A stretch of DNA of 64,000 nt from Deltaproteobacteria bacterium. Its GTDB lineage: Bacteria > Desulfobacterota > Desulfobacteria > Desulfobacterales > B30-G6. The position numbers and the translations under genes were made by a program. Shown in pieces: positions 1 through 8,661 of the stretch (the first letter of the stretch is position 1; each line of letters begins with the position of its first letter). Where the stretch lies: assembly GCA_022340465.1 (NCBI GenBank), contig JAJDNW010000100.1, forward strand, positions 30,884 to 94,883, in the 5' to 3' direction. A model generated the notes under the pieces. The model was not told where the DNA came from, did no database searches, and was given only the letters and a program-made list of their open reading frames with translations.

Positions 1-690
1 AAGATATTGCGGCTGCTTCAGGAAAAGAGCATCGAGCGCCTCGGCGGCAGACAAACCATTCCGGTGGACGTCCGCATCATCGCGGCCACCAACAGGGACC
101 TGGAGGCATCCATAGCGGAGGGAACGTTCAGGGAAGACCTCTACTACCGCCTCAAGGTGATTACCATATGGCTGCCGCCGCTGCGGGAAAGGGCCGCCGA
201 CATTCTCCTGTTGACCAATTACTACCTGACGCGCTACGCTGCCGAGTTGGGTCTGAAAAATCCCGGGATCACCGAAAAGGCCCTGGACCTGCTGTCTGCC
301 GGTGCCTGGCAGGGCAACATCCGCGAGCTTGCCAACATGATTCAAAAAATGCTCATCTTCAATCGCGGTGCCCCCATAGATAAAGAGGATGTCGTCCTTG
401 CTTCGAGCGGAATGCAGCCGGCTGCCGAAGCCGCTCAGAACAGCAGCCTGGAAAACGAAATCAGAATATGGGTCCAGGAAGCTGTCAAGCGGGGCGACCG
501 CCAGCCCATTTTTGAAAGCAGCATGGATAAATTCGCCGGCATCGTGCTCAATGAAGTTCTGACCATAACCCAGGGAAACCGTTCCCAGGCCGCTAAAATT
601 CTGGGGCTCTCCAGGCCGACGCTGCACGCCAAAATTGAAAAATACAACCTCCAAATCGAAACCATGGTAAAAAAGATGACACCTTCGTAA
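1..690 (+). CDS. Sigma-54-dependent response regulator, C-terminal part (5' end outside window)
   Basis: The reading frame is open from base 1, so the true start lies upstream. What remains is the second half of an AAA+ sigma-54 activator: a KILRLLQEKSIERLGG segment, the conserved RIIAATNRDLE stretch and FREDLYYRLKVI, then the lid with GNIRELANMI. The end (about residues 170-225) is a Fis-type helix-turn-helix, NRSQAAKILGLSRPTLHAKI. Such proteins bind upstream activator sites and use ATP hydrolysis to open sigma-54 promoters. The receiver, Walker A and GAFTGA loop are not visible. A sigma-54 promoter lies about 90 bp downstream and another before the kinase at 1602, so it may control the adjacent operons (inference). 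Confidence 0.93.
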   Translation, partial: KILRLLQEKSIERLGGRQTIPVDVRIIAATNRDLEASIAEGTFREDLYYRLKVITIWLPPLRERAADILLLTNYYLTRYAAELGLKNPGITEKALDLLSAGAWQGNIRELANMIQKMLIFNRGAPIDKEDVVLASSGMQPAAEAAQNSSLENEIRIWVQEAVKRGDRQPIFESSMDKFAGIVLNEVLTITQGNRSQAAKILGLSRPTLHAKIEKYNLQIETMVKKMTPS

Positions 691-732
691 ACGCCGGCCG
701 GTGACCCCCTCCACCCAGTCCATACTTTTTTT

Positions 733-760
733 ATTAATTATCAATGGGTTGATAACTAAT
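733..760. promoter_or_regulatory. Candidate upstream activator site (dyad)
   Basis: Two 12-base arms, ATTAATTATCAA and TTGATAACTAAT, flank a 4-base spacer and match as an inverted repeat at 11 of 12 positions. The centre lies about 30 bp upstream of the -24 element at 777. That position suits a binding site for a sigma-54 activator, perhaps the regulator ending at 690; this is inferred from position and symmetry. Confidence 0.5.
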
Positions 761-776
761 CCCAGCCTCTTTTGTT

Positions 777-792
777 TGGCATGGATATTGCT
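777..792 (+). promoter_or_regulatory. Sigma-54 promoter
   Basis: TGGCATGGATATTGCT carries GG and GC separated by exactly 10 bases and matches the -24/-12 consensus well. It lies about 115 bp before the receiver-like gene at 906. Nothing coding is recognised between 691 and 905. Confidence 0.75.
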
Positions 793-905
793 GATTATTT
801 TCGTAAGTCAGGTCAGGCAGCCTGCCTGGTCACACGATGCCCGGCTTTTCGGCAGAAGCGACCGGGACCCGGCAGTAAGCCTTCAACTCCTTAAACGTGT
901 AAGAC

Positions 906-1340
906 ATGGGCGCTGGTATTCCTATGGTCCGTTCCCACAAGCAGCATCTGATATTGATTGCCGACCGCAACCCCCGTGTACGAGGCTATCTGAAACGCGA
1001 AATGCAGCAGGCAGGCTACGAGGTCAAACTCGCCGCCGCCTGCCGGGAGGTCATTGAAGCGTTAACCGTTTACCCGAAAATCGCGGGCATTATCATCGAT
1101 CCCGATCTACCCGGTGCGGAAACCGATGCCCTGCGGAAAATGGTAACATCAGACCCGCATCGGATACCCATCATCATTCACTCCCTGTTGGAACAAAGTA
1201 AACCGGACTTCTTCTTCTGTCCGGAAGAAATCATCGTCGAAAAGGGCGGGGCCAGCGCCGAGCAGCTGAAGCAGGTCCTCTACCGTCTTTTTGGAAGGAG
1301 CCGCCCGTCGGAGCGGTTGTCAGCCAACCATCCCGTTTAG
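906..1340 (+). CDS. Degenerate receiver-like protein
   Basis: A 144-aa protein resembling a single CheY-like receiver domain with no output domain. The first strand reads LILIADRN, where the usual acidic pair is reduced to one Asp. The phospho-acceptor position is recognisable in IIIDPDLPG, a Ser sits where Thr/Ser is expected (IIIHS), and the Lys may be that of IVEKGG. It could be a weakly active or phosphorylation-independent receiver. The start is uncertain: 906 and 924 are both ATG and neither has a strong ribosome-binding site. It follows a sigma-54 promoter and precedes a kinase operon that has its own sigma-54 promoter. Confidence 0.65.
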   Translation: MGAGIPMVRSHKQHLILIADRNPRVRGYLKREMQQAGYEVKLAAACREVIEALTVYPKIAGIIIDPDLPGAETDALRKMVTSDPHRIPIIIHSLLEQSKPDFFFCPEEIIVEKGGASAEQLKQVLYRLFGRSRPSERLSANHPV

Positions 1341-1550
1341 CGCACAGGACTGCTCCTGCTATTTTCAAAGCGGCATGCCACAACATTGCCTGTTTGCTAC
1401 CCGCTCGCTCGTCAAGGGTAAAGCCAGACGACACCCCCTGTAAAGAAAGCCGACACCCTGCCGCTCCCCTCTTTTTAGATCACGACGCAATACAAATAAT
1501 TTCTACATAATTCAAATGGGTTAGAAAGTACGATCTTTTTTTCCGACTCT

Positions 1551-1566
1551 TGGTACGGAGCTTGCT
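1551..1566 (+). promoter_or_regulatory. Sigma-54 promoter of the first kinase operon
   Basis: TGGTACGGAGCTTGCT has GG-N10-GC and strong -24/-12 similarity. The expected start site, about 12 bases after the GC, would give a leader of roughly 25 bases to the ATG at 1602. A loose TTTCTA/TAGAAA dyad (1500-1527) is centred 37 bp upstream. The gap 1341-1601 holds no gene. Confidence 0.8.
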
Positions 1567-1601
1567 TTTTTTGAAACCAGCAACCGCTTCCAGGAGTGTA
1601 T

Positions 1602-3329
1602 ATGATCGTCAGTTCAGCTAAGAAGAAGGAATACGCATCCATCAACCGCACCGTTCTCACCAGCATGATTCTGGTGCCCATGATTCCCTTTACCCTGATT
1701 TTGTGCATCGGGTTCATTCACTTTAGATCCTCGATTCAAACCGGCACCACGACCAACATGCAGCGCATCGTGGAAGACCACTGTCAGCTCATCGAAGCCT
1801 TTCTTGAAGAACGGCGCTCGGATCTCGAATTGATTGGCAACGCTGTCCCCTTCGAGGAACTGCGGCAGCCCACCAAGCTCCGCTCCATATACGACCACAT
1901 GCAGAAAGTTTCGCAGGCCTTTGTGGACATAGGCGTGTTTGACGAAAACGGCACGCACCTGGCCTACCATGGCCCCTACAACCTGGAAGGAAAAAATTAC
2001 CGGGATGCCGACTGGTTCAAAGAAGTCCTCGACCGGGGATATTACATCAGCGACGTGTTTTTAGGGTACCGGCATGTGCCTCATTTTGTGATAGCCGTTG
2101 CCCGCCGGAACACGAAAAACACCTGGGTCATCCGGGCCACCATCGACTCTCAGCTGTTTCAGACGCTTGTCGACAAAATCAGGATCGGCGATACGGGCGA
2201 AGCCTATATCATCAACCGCCAGGGGGTGCTGCAGACCCGGCGCAGGTCCGGCGGTGACCTTCTGCAAAGCGTCGAACCGCCGCCGGGTGCATCCCTTTCC
2301 GGCCGACAGACCGAATCACACCTGTACCAGGATCAAAGCGGCATCGACTTTCTCTATACGGTCACGCGGCTCAAAACCAAGACATGGTACCTGGTCGTGC
2401 GCCAGGAAAAAAAGGATGCTTTCAGGGCGCTGCGTTCAACCGCGTTCATCATCACCGTCATCGCCGTTGCCGGCGGCCTGATCATTATCCTGACCGCCGT
2501 ATACCTCACCGGACGCATTGTCTGGCGTCTCCAACGCATCGATACGGAAAAAGAGCAACTCAACCAGCAACTGGTGGGGGCCAGCCGCCTGGCCGAACTC
2601 GGCGAAATGGCCGCGGGTTTTGCCCATGAAATCAACAATCCCCTCCAGATCATCAGCAACGAACACGTGCTCATCGAAATGGGAGTCGATTCGTTGCGGG
2701 AAAGCTGCGCCGATCAGGAACAGGAAGCGTTTCAGGAAATCAGCGAATCTTTGTCACAGGTCAAGCTTCAGCTTTCGCGCTGCGCCAGGATAACCCAGGC
2801 CATACTCAAGTTCGGCCGCCAGGGAGAGCCGACCTACGAGGATATCGATTTAAACGCTTTCGTTCGTGAAACCACGGCCATTGTCGCTCAGAAAGCCCGC
2901 GTGAACGGCATTCTGCTCAAAGAAAACATCATGACCGACAGGGCCGTCATCCACGGGGATGCCTCGCAGCTTCAGCAGGTGCTCCTGAACCTCTACAACA
3001 ACGCCTTCGACGCCATTGCAAGCAAACACGGGACGTCCGGCGGCATGCTGTCTGTGGAAACCCTGAAAAAAGATCGAGGCATGGTGGAAATCCGCGTGCA
3101 GGACAACGGGTGCGGGATCCGCAAGGAAGATGCTGCCAAGGTGTTTTCACCCTTCTTCACCACCAAGCCGGTGGGACAAGGAACCGGCCTCGGACTTTCG
3201 GTCTGCTATGGCATTGTCCAGAAAATGAACGGCAGCATGGAGGTCGAAAGCAGTCCCGGAGCCGGCGCGACATTCATCATACACCTGCCGATAACGTCGG
3301 CCGGAGGAAAAAGCAGGCACGGGGGATGA
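1602..3329 (+). CDS. Membrane sensor histidine kinase with dCache domain
   Basis: A 575-aa kinase. TM1 lies near residues 22-42, an extracytoplasmic dCache-type sensor with the family stretch GYRHVPHFVIAV follows, and TM2 lies near residues 285-308. The H-box [11 protein letters not shown] places the phospho-acceptor at His342. The HATPase domain shows NNAFDAI (N box), DNGCGI (G1), FFTTKP (F box) and GTGLGLS (G2). ATG 1602 was chosen over the in-frame GTG at 1596 because AGGAG lies five bases before it. One base separates it from the receiver gene at 3331, so the two probably form a cognate pair. The ligand is unknown; the SLC13 carboxylate-type transporter downstream suggests an organic acid (inference). 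Confidence 0.93.
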   Translation: MIVSSAKKKEYASINRTVLTSMILVPMIPFTLILCIGFIHFRSSIQTGTTTNMQRIVEDHCQLIEAFLEERRSDLELIGNAVPFEELRQPTKLRSIYDHMQKVSQAFVDIGVFDENGTHLAYHGPYNLEGKNYRDADWFKEVLDRGYYISDVFLGYRHVPHFVIAVARRNTKNTWVIRATIDSQLFQTLVDKIRIGDTGEAYIINRQGVLQTRRRSGGDLLQSVEPPPGASLSGRQTESHLYQDQSGIDFLYTVTRLKTKTWYLVVRQEKKDAFRALRSTAFIITVIAVAGGLIIILTAVYLTGRIVWRLQRIDTEKEQLNQQLVGASRLAELGEMAAGFAHEINNPLQIISNEHVLIEMGVDSLRESCADQEQEAFQEISESLSQVKLQLSRCARITQAILKFGRQGEPTYEDIDLNAFVRETTAIVAQKARVNGILLKENIMTDRAVIHGDASQLQQVLLNLYNNAFDAIASKHGTSGGMLSVETLKKDRGMVEIRVQDNGCGIRKEDAAKVFSPFFTTKPVGQGTGLGLSVCYGIVQKMNGSMEVESSPGAGATFIIHLPITSAGGKSRHGG

Positions 3330-3330
3330 C

Positions 3331-3780
3331 ATGGAAGATCTGAAAATCATGCTGGTGGACGACGAGGAGCGTTTCCTGGAAACCACCAAAAAAATTTTGA
3401 CCAAAAGGGGATACCACGTGGAGACGGCCTCCAGCGGCGTCGAAGCCCTGGAGAAGCTGCGCACCACCCCGGCCCAGGTGGTCATTTTGGACGTCAAGAT
3501 GCCCGGTATGGACGGCAACCAGACCCTGGTGGAGATCAAAAAGCTCTTTCCCATGGTGGAAGTGATCATGCTCACGGGGCACGCCACCGTTGAATCGGCC
3601 ATCGCCGGGTTGAAGTCAGGAGCCAGCGACTACCTGATGAAGCCTGCCGACATCGGTGAGGTGATCCAGAAAGCCGAAGAAGCCTTTGTACGGCGTCAGA
3701 ATCTGGAATCCAAAATTCGAGTGGCCCAGATGCGCCGGCTGATGGGGTCCCCCAGAGAGATTATAGAGACATCCGACTGA
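3331..3780 (+). CDS. Stand-alone response regulator receiver
   Basis: A 149-aa CheY-like receiver. The acidic pair is D10/D11, the phospho-acceptor is D54 in [10 protein letters not shown], and MLTGHA and LMKPA supply the Thr and Lys. The receiver ends near residue 120 and a short basic, charged tail of about 30 residues follows, without a recognisable DNA-binding or enzymatic domain. It starts one base after the kinase stop, with GGGGG upstream. It probably takes phosphate from that kinase and acts by protein contact or as a phosphorelay intermediate (inference). Confidence 0.93.
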   Translation: MEDLKIMLVDDEERFLETTKKILTKRGYHVETASSGVEALEKLRTTPAQVVILDVKMPGMDGNQTLVEIKKLFPMVEVIMLTGHATVESAIAGLKSGASDYLMKPADIGEVIQKAEEAFVRRQNLESKIRVAQMRRLMGSPREIIETSD

Positions 3781-3865
3781 AGCCTGCAGCGGTCGCAACC
3801 CACAAGGCCTTAAAACGGCAGACACGCGAGGGTGTCGATTCTATTGCAGCGTAAAGGAGCACGGT

Positions 3866-5719
3866 ATGACTGGTCAGAAAAAGCCCAAACCAGCTGGTTA
3901 TGACAAGTATGTAGATTGGAAGTTGTTCATTATTCCGGTAGTGCTGTTCGCCATTATCCTGGTGTTGCCCACGCCCGACGGCATGCGGGACGTGGGTACT
4001 GAATACGCGGTGGGACCCGGGGCGGTGGTCAACCATATTGCCGAAAAGCTTTTTCATAAAAAGAGGAGCGATCTCGAACAGTGGCAGCTTTTGACCGCCC
4101 AGATGATGGAGCGCAGCATGTGCATGGGCGCCATGGGTCGGAAGCGCTTTCTCGAACGCGACCTCAAATGGTGCCGGAAGTACAGCATTCAGGCCGACGC
4201 CGTCAACCTGGAACGCGGCAGGGACTACATTCAACGCACGGTTTCCGAAGAAAACTTCAGGGCCATCATGCAAGAGGCCCTTCAGCTGAGACAGCAGGAC
4301 CTCGTTTACGACCAACTGTCCGGATCCGATAAAAAAGCGGCCGACAAAGGAACCTGGCATATCAAGGTGGCCATGGCCATGGTCGTGTTCGTGGTCTTTT
4401 GCTTTCTGACCGAGTGCATCCCTCTCCCCGGCGTGGCTTTCTGCATCGGGCTGATCCTCGTCTTTACCGGCGTCACTTCGCGTCAGACAGTAGCCATGCT
4501 CTACTGGAGCGATGCCTGCTGGTTCATCATGGGCAGCCTCATGTTCGCGGCCGCCTTCGTAAGAACCGGCGTGGACAAGCGGGTCTGCCTGGCCATCTTC
4601 CGGAAACTGGCCGTGCCCAACGTACGTTGGATCACGCTCATCTTCTTTATCATCATCGCGCCCTTGGCCTCGTTCATTTCAGACCATGCCCTCGCAGCCA
4701 TGTTTCTGCCCATCGGCATCCTTTTGTATCAAAACAGCCTGACCCCGGAAATCCCGGAGGACCCCGAACTGGGTAAAATGCTGATGATCGCCATCGCCAT
4801 GGCCTGCAACATCGGCGGGTTCGGAGCGCCATCCGGCGGGGCTCGCAACGTGATCATGATGACCTACCTGGAGGACATGTTCGGTTTTGACATCGGCTAC
4901 TTCCAGTGGGTCAGCTACGCCATGCCCTTTGTCCTGGTGATGATTCCCATGACCTGGCTGGCGGTCAACTGGCGCTTCAAACCCAGAATCACCTCGCTGG
5001 CGCCGGCCATGGAACACCTGAAAAGCGAAATCGCCAGGATGGGCGGCTGGAATCGCAGCCAGATCATGGCCCTGATTATCTTCCTGGTCATGCTGTGGGG
5101 CTGGTTCACGGAAAAGATTTTCTTCGATCTGGGCATCTATCCGGTGCGCCTGGGTATCGGCGTCATCGCCATCGCCGGCGCCGTGGCCTATCTTTTGACC
5201 GGCATCGTCAATTGGCGCGACTATCAGGAAAAAGTGGACTGGGGGGTAGTCTGGCTATATGCCGGGGCCATCATCTTCGGGCGGGTCCTGGATGAAACCG
5301 GAGCCGCATACTGGATGGCCAGGAGCTGTATCGAGCTTCTGACGCCGCTGGGGCTGAACGAAGGCCTGCCCCTGATGCTCATCAACAACGGGCTGACCGC
5401 CGCCCTCACCAACCTGATGGCCGACGGCCCCGCCGCCGCCGCTGTGGGCCCCATTTCATTAAACATGGCCGGCCTGGTGCATCCGGGCACTACCTTTCTG
5501 CCCTTTATCGCCATGGGAACAGCCGCGGCTTCATCCTTTGCCTACTGTATGATCATCGGCACGCCACCCAATGCGATCGTATACGCCAGCGGCTACCTGG
5601 GGCCCAAGGATTATCTCAGGGTGGGTTTGATCATGTGGTTTGCTGCCAACTTCGCCCTCATAGCGCTGACCGCCCTTTACTGGATAGTCAGAGGGTTCGG
5701 CGGCCTGCCGGCTTTCTAG
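3866..5719 (+). CDS. SLC13/DASS-family anion transporter with large extracytoplasmic insertion
   Basis: A 617-aa polytopic membrane protein of the divalent anion:Na+ symporter superfamily, which carries dicarboxylates or sulfate. TM1 is at residues 20-36 after a basic N-terminus, implying an inside start. It is followed by an unusual hydrophilic stretch, about residues 37-164, before TM2. The rest shows family-like loops such as GGFGAPSGGARN and a late IGTPPNAI motif (the SNT/NPN-like region). AAGGAGCACGGT precedes the start. It follows the kinase-receiver pair directly and is probably cotranscribed. Substrate specificity cannot be read from the sequence. The insertion could be a ligand or partner domain (inference). 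Confidence 0.9.
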   Translation: MTGQKKPKPAGYDKYVDWKLFIIPVVLFAIILVLPTPDGMRDVGTEYAVGPGAVVNHIAEKLFHKKRSDLEQWQLLTAQMMERSMCMGAMGRKRFLERDLKWCRKYSIQADAVNLERGRDYIQRTVSEENFRAIMQEALQLRQQDLVYDQLSGSDKKAADKGTWHIKVAMAMVVFVVFCFLTECIPLPGVAFCIGLILVFTGVTSRQTVAMLYWSDACWFIMGSLMFAAAFVRTGVDKRVCLAIFRKLAVPNVRWITLIFFIIIAPLASFISDHALAAMFLPIGILLYQNSLTPEIPEDPELGKMLMIAIAMACNIGGFGAPSGGARNVIMMTYLEDMFGFDIGYFQWVSYAMPFVLVMIPMTWLAVNWRFKPRITSLAPAMEHLKSEIARMGGWNRSQIMALIIFLVMLWGWFTEKIFFDLGIYPVRLGIGVIAIAGAVAYLLTGIVNWRDYQEKVDWGVVWLYAGAIIFGRVLDETGAAYWMARSCIELLTPLGLNEGLPLMLINNGLTAALTNLMADGPAAAAVGPISLNMAGLVHPGTTFLPFIAMGTAAASSFAYCMIIGTPPNAIVYASGYLGPKDYLRVGLIMWFAANFALIALTALYWIVRGFGGLPAF

Positions 5720-5760
5720 AAGGCGACGGGGGTAACAGCGATCTTAAAGGAGCACTACCC

Positions 5761-5916
5761 ATGCAAACACAACATACGGCGGAATCGAGCCTCAAAAACG
5801 GCAGGACCAAGCGCGGCAGGTTCTACTTCTCCAGGGAAGCGGAACGAAAATTTTTCTTTGTTGCCACCATGCTCATGCTGGTTGCGGGCGTCCTGTTCAA
5901 AATCGGCCTGTTTTGA
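5761..5916 (+). CDS. 51-aa single-pass membrane peptide
   Basis: A small ORF with an excellent ribosome-binding site (AAAGGAG). It encodes a basic cytoplasmic part of about 30 residues (KRGRFYFSREAERKF) and one C-terminal hydrophobic segment of about 18 residues ending in KIGLF. It sits between an SLC13 transporter and the receiver-CBS gene with gaps of about 40 bp on each side, so it is part of the operon. I do not recognise a family. Its position suggests a small accessory or stabilising subunit for the transporter, but that is only context. Confidence 0.7.
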   Translation: MQTQHTAESSLKNGRTKRGRFYFSREAERKFFFVATMLMLVAGVLFKIGLF

Positions 5917-5952
5917 AACACGGCGAACCACCCTTTGAAGGAGATATTCAAA

Positions 5953-6855
5953 ATGAATAAACGCATAAAAGTGTTGATGGTCGACGACGAAGCGCAGTTT
6001 CGCACCACAACCCAGAAAATCCTCTCCCGCAAGGGATTCGACACCGTTCTGGCAGCCGATGGAAAAGAAGCGCTTTCCCTGCTGTCTGAAAATCCGGACG
6101 TCGTTATTTTAGACATCAAGATGCCGGGTATGGACGGCCTTGCCGTTCTGGAAGAGATCCGGAAGCGGCAGCCCCAAATCCCCGTGATCATGCTCACAGG
6201 GCACGGGGGGCTTCCTTCGGCCCACAAGTCCATGGAAGAAGGTGCCTTCGACTATCTGACAAAACCATGCGACGCCGACATGCTGGCTTCGAAAATTACC
6301 GAAGCCGTCGAAACCGGAAAAAGGCCGGAAGCCGAAGACGAAAGGCGCGTTTTGGGGGTCATGGTACCGCTGAAGGAGTACACCGTCGTCAACGGTAAAC
6401 AGTCGGTGCGGGAAGCGGTCATGGCCCTTCAGCAATCGTTCATGAGCAGCATGGCGACCGACCGGATTCTGGAAATCGGCCACCGGTCCATCCTGGTAAA
6501 GGGCGACAGCGACGAAGTGATCGGCATCCTGGCGATTACCGACCTGCTAAACCTGATCATGCCCGACTACCTGACTTCACCCAAGCCTTCCCTGGCCGAC
6601 AGCATTCAGTACTCACCCATGTTCTGGAAGGGCATGTTCTGTAATGAAATCAAGAAAAAGGCCGACCGTAAGGTTGAGGACGTCATGTCACCGGTGCCCC
6701 TGACCATCGATGGAACCGCGTGTCTGATGGAAGCGGCCTACAGCATGTATCGCAACAAGGCGAGACGCCTTCTGGTCGTGTTGTCCGGAAAGACCGCCGG
6801 GATACTGCGAGAACAAGACCTGTTTTTCGAAATGAAACGCTACCTGGAAAATTGA
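5953..6855 (+). CDS. Receiver-CBS pair protein
   Basis: A 300-aa soluble protein. Residues 1-120 form a receiver (D11/D12, phospho-acceptor D54 in LDIKMPGMDG, MLTGHG, LTKPC). Residues from about 135 to the end form two CBS motifs; the first ends in EVIGILAITDLLNLI and the second begins with VEDVMSPVPLTIDG. CBS pairs generally bind AMP, ATP or related ligands, so the protein could combine phosphorylation with adenylate sensing. No DNA-binding domain is present. ATG 5953 was chosen because GAAGGAG lies about 10 bases before it; the frame opens earlier at a TTG. A relative with the same architecture lies at 33059. It is flanked by two SLC13 transporters. Confidence 0.9.
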   Translation: MNKRIKVLMVDDEAQFRTTTQKILSRKGFDTVLAADGKEALSLLSENPDVVILDIKMPGMDGLAVLEEIRKRQPQIPVIMLTGHGGLPSAHKSMEEGAFDYLTKPCDADMLASKITEAVETGKRPEAEDERRVLGVMVPLKEYTVVNGKQSVREAVMALQQSFMSSMATDRILEIGHRSILVKGDSDEVIGILAITDLLNLIMPDYLTSPKPSLADSIQYSPMFWKGMFCNEIKKKADRKVEDVMSPVPLTIDGTACLMEAAYSMYRNKARRLLVVLSGKTAGILREQDLFFEMKRYLEN

Positions 6856-6871
6856 TCTGCGAGGAGGAAGC

Positions 6872-8524
6872 ATGCCGAGCCCAACTACAACCGCTAACAC
6901 CCCGGAAAAAGACTGGTTTTTGCGAAGCCGGCCCGGATACAAGCCCATCCTGTTCATCATCGCGGCCATCCTGTTTGCCGCCGTGGCCCTGCTGCCCGCC
7001 CCCCAAAGCATGGTTGCCATGGTCACCCGGTCCCATCCGCCGGGTTACCAGTTGGGCCGGGGATGTACAACCATCGCCGAGACCGTGAACCAGAAACTGC
7101 GCCCGGCCGCTTTTTCACAACAGAAGGAAAATCAGCAGGAAACGGCGGCGCACGATCACGACCCTCTCCTGACCGCAACGGAAGTTGCCGACATGGCCAA
7201 GATCATGGTGGCCATCCTTTTTCTGGCGGCCTTTCTGTGGGGCAGCGAGGCCCTTCCCCTGGGGGCCACCGACATCATGGTGGGGGTGCTGCTCTATCTT
7301 TTTGCCATTCTGCCCATGAACGATATCTCACGGGCCTACATGAAAGACGCGGTATTTTTCATCTTCGGCATCCTGGCTGTGGCGGTCGGGGTTGCCAAAA
7401 CCGGCCTGGACAAACGCATCGGACTCATTCTGCTGAGCCGTATCAAAAGTACCAAAGCCTTCGCCTTTCTGTTCCTTCCCATGCTGGCCGTATCCGCCGG
7501 TTTTCTCTCCGAACATGCGCTGGTGGCGCTGCTCATACCGGTGCTGATGGGCATATACAAGGTCACCTGCAGAATGTATGGCGTGGAAAAGGACCGCGCC
7601 CTGGCCGTATTTCTGCTGCTGGGGGTCTGCTTCGCCGCCAACCACGGCGGGCCGGGATCGCCGGCCGCCGGCGGGCGTAATGCCATCATGGTGGGCTATC
7701 TGATGGAATACGGGACGCCGGTAACCTTTTTGGAATGGGTCAAATACGGTATGCCCTTCGTCCCCCTGATGTCGGTGGTGATCGGCGCCTATATGTATAT
7801 CCGCTGCCGACCCCACTTCAGGGTCGACGGCATCAACCCCAGCGACGTCGTCAGGGCCGAGGTCAAACGCATGCCCAAGTTCGGGGGGCAGGAAGCGGTC
7901 ATGGCCGTTATCCTGGTACTGCTTGTGGCGGCCTGGATCGTGCTAGGGGAACACGCGGGTCTGGGAGGTCCCACGCTCTACGCGGTGTTCGCCATGTTCG
8001 TTTTCCGCATCGTCAACTGGGAGGATGTCCAGGAAGGAGTGGCCTTTGACGTGGTCGGATTGTATGCGGCCGCCTGTGCCATGGGCGTGGGGTTGAAGTT
8101 CACCGGCGGCGCCCTGTGGCTGGCCGACACCTTTGTCGGGCTTTTGCCCGATGTCCTGACCCGCGGCGACGGCCTGATCATCGGTGTGAGCCTCTTGACC
8201 GGTACCATGACCAACTTCATGAGTGACGGCGCCACGGTAGCCGCTTTGGGCCCCATCGTGCTGCCCATGGCGACCCTGGCCAACGTCAGTGCGGTCAAGG
8301 TGGGGCTGATCACCAGCTTCTCCTCCTCTTTTGCCAATTTTCTGGTGGTCGGCACCCCCAACAACGCCATCTGCTTCGGCATGGGCCGTGACCCTGAAAC
8401 CGGTGAACGGCTCCTTTCGGTGATGGATTTCGTAAAATACGGCCTGCCGGTGACCCTGCTCGCCTGGGCCGTTCTATGGGTCTGGGCGGTTTTCGGGTAC
8501 TGGAAATTTCTGCCGTGGAATTGA
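6872..8524 (+). CDS. SLC13/DASS-family anion transporter, second copy
   Basis: A 550-aa polytopic membrane protein related to the transporter at 3866. TM1 is near residues 24-42, then comes an extracytoplasmic insertion of about 65 residues (43-108), shorter than in the first copy but sharing a GYQLGRG...IAETVNQKL-like stretch. The family regions GGPGSPAAGGRNAI and VGTPNNAI are clear. GAGGAGG precedes the ATG, 16 bases after the receiver-CBS stop. The likely substrates are di- or tricarboxylates or sulfate-like anions, coupled to Na+ (family knowledge). Confidence 0.9.
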   Translation: MPSPTTTANTPEKDWFLRSRPGYKPILFIIAAILFAAVALLPAPQSMVAMVTRSHPPGYQLGRGCTTIAETVNQKLRPAAFSQQKENQQETAAHDHDPLLTATEVADMAKIMVAILFLAAFLWGSEALPLGATDIMVGVLLYLFAILPMNDISRAYMKDAVFFIFGILAVAVGVAKTGLDKRIGLILLSRIKSTKAFAFLFLPMLAVSAGFLSEHALVALLIPVLMGIYKVTCRMYGVEKDRALAVFLLLGVCFAANHGGPGSPAAGGRNAIMVGYLMEYGTPVTFLEWVKYGMPFVPLMSVVIGAYMYIRCRPHFRVDGINPSDVVRAEVKRMPKFGGQEAVMAVILVLLVAAWIVLGEHAGLGGPTLYAVFAMFVFRIVNWEDVQEGVAFDVVGLYAAACAMGVGLKFTGGALWLADTFVGLLPDVLTRGDGLIIGVSLLTGTMTNFMSDGATVAALGPIVLPMATLANVSAVKVGLITSFSSSFANFLVVGTPNNAICFGMGRDPETGERLLSVMDFVKYGLPVTLLAWAVLWVWAVFGYWKFLPWN

Positions 8525-8610
8525 AAAACCCATGGCTTTATCATCGTTGTTCGTGGGCGTGAATTGCCCGAAAAGCGATAACCTGGTATTTTTGATGGAC
8601 AAACTCGGTA

Positions 8611-8634
8611 CCATGGGGCGTTCCGGCCCCATGG
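8611..8634. repeat. Inverted repeat before the second kinase
   Basis: CCATGGGGC and GCCCCATGG form a perfect 9-bp stem around a 6-base loop, between the transporter stop (8524) and the kinase start (8662). No T-run follows, so it is not a classical terminator. It could partly attenuate or stabilise the transcript. I see no sigma-54 promoter in this gap. Confidence 0.5.
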
Positions 8635-8661
8635 CCCGCCGCCATCGATAAAAGGGGCACC

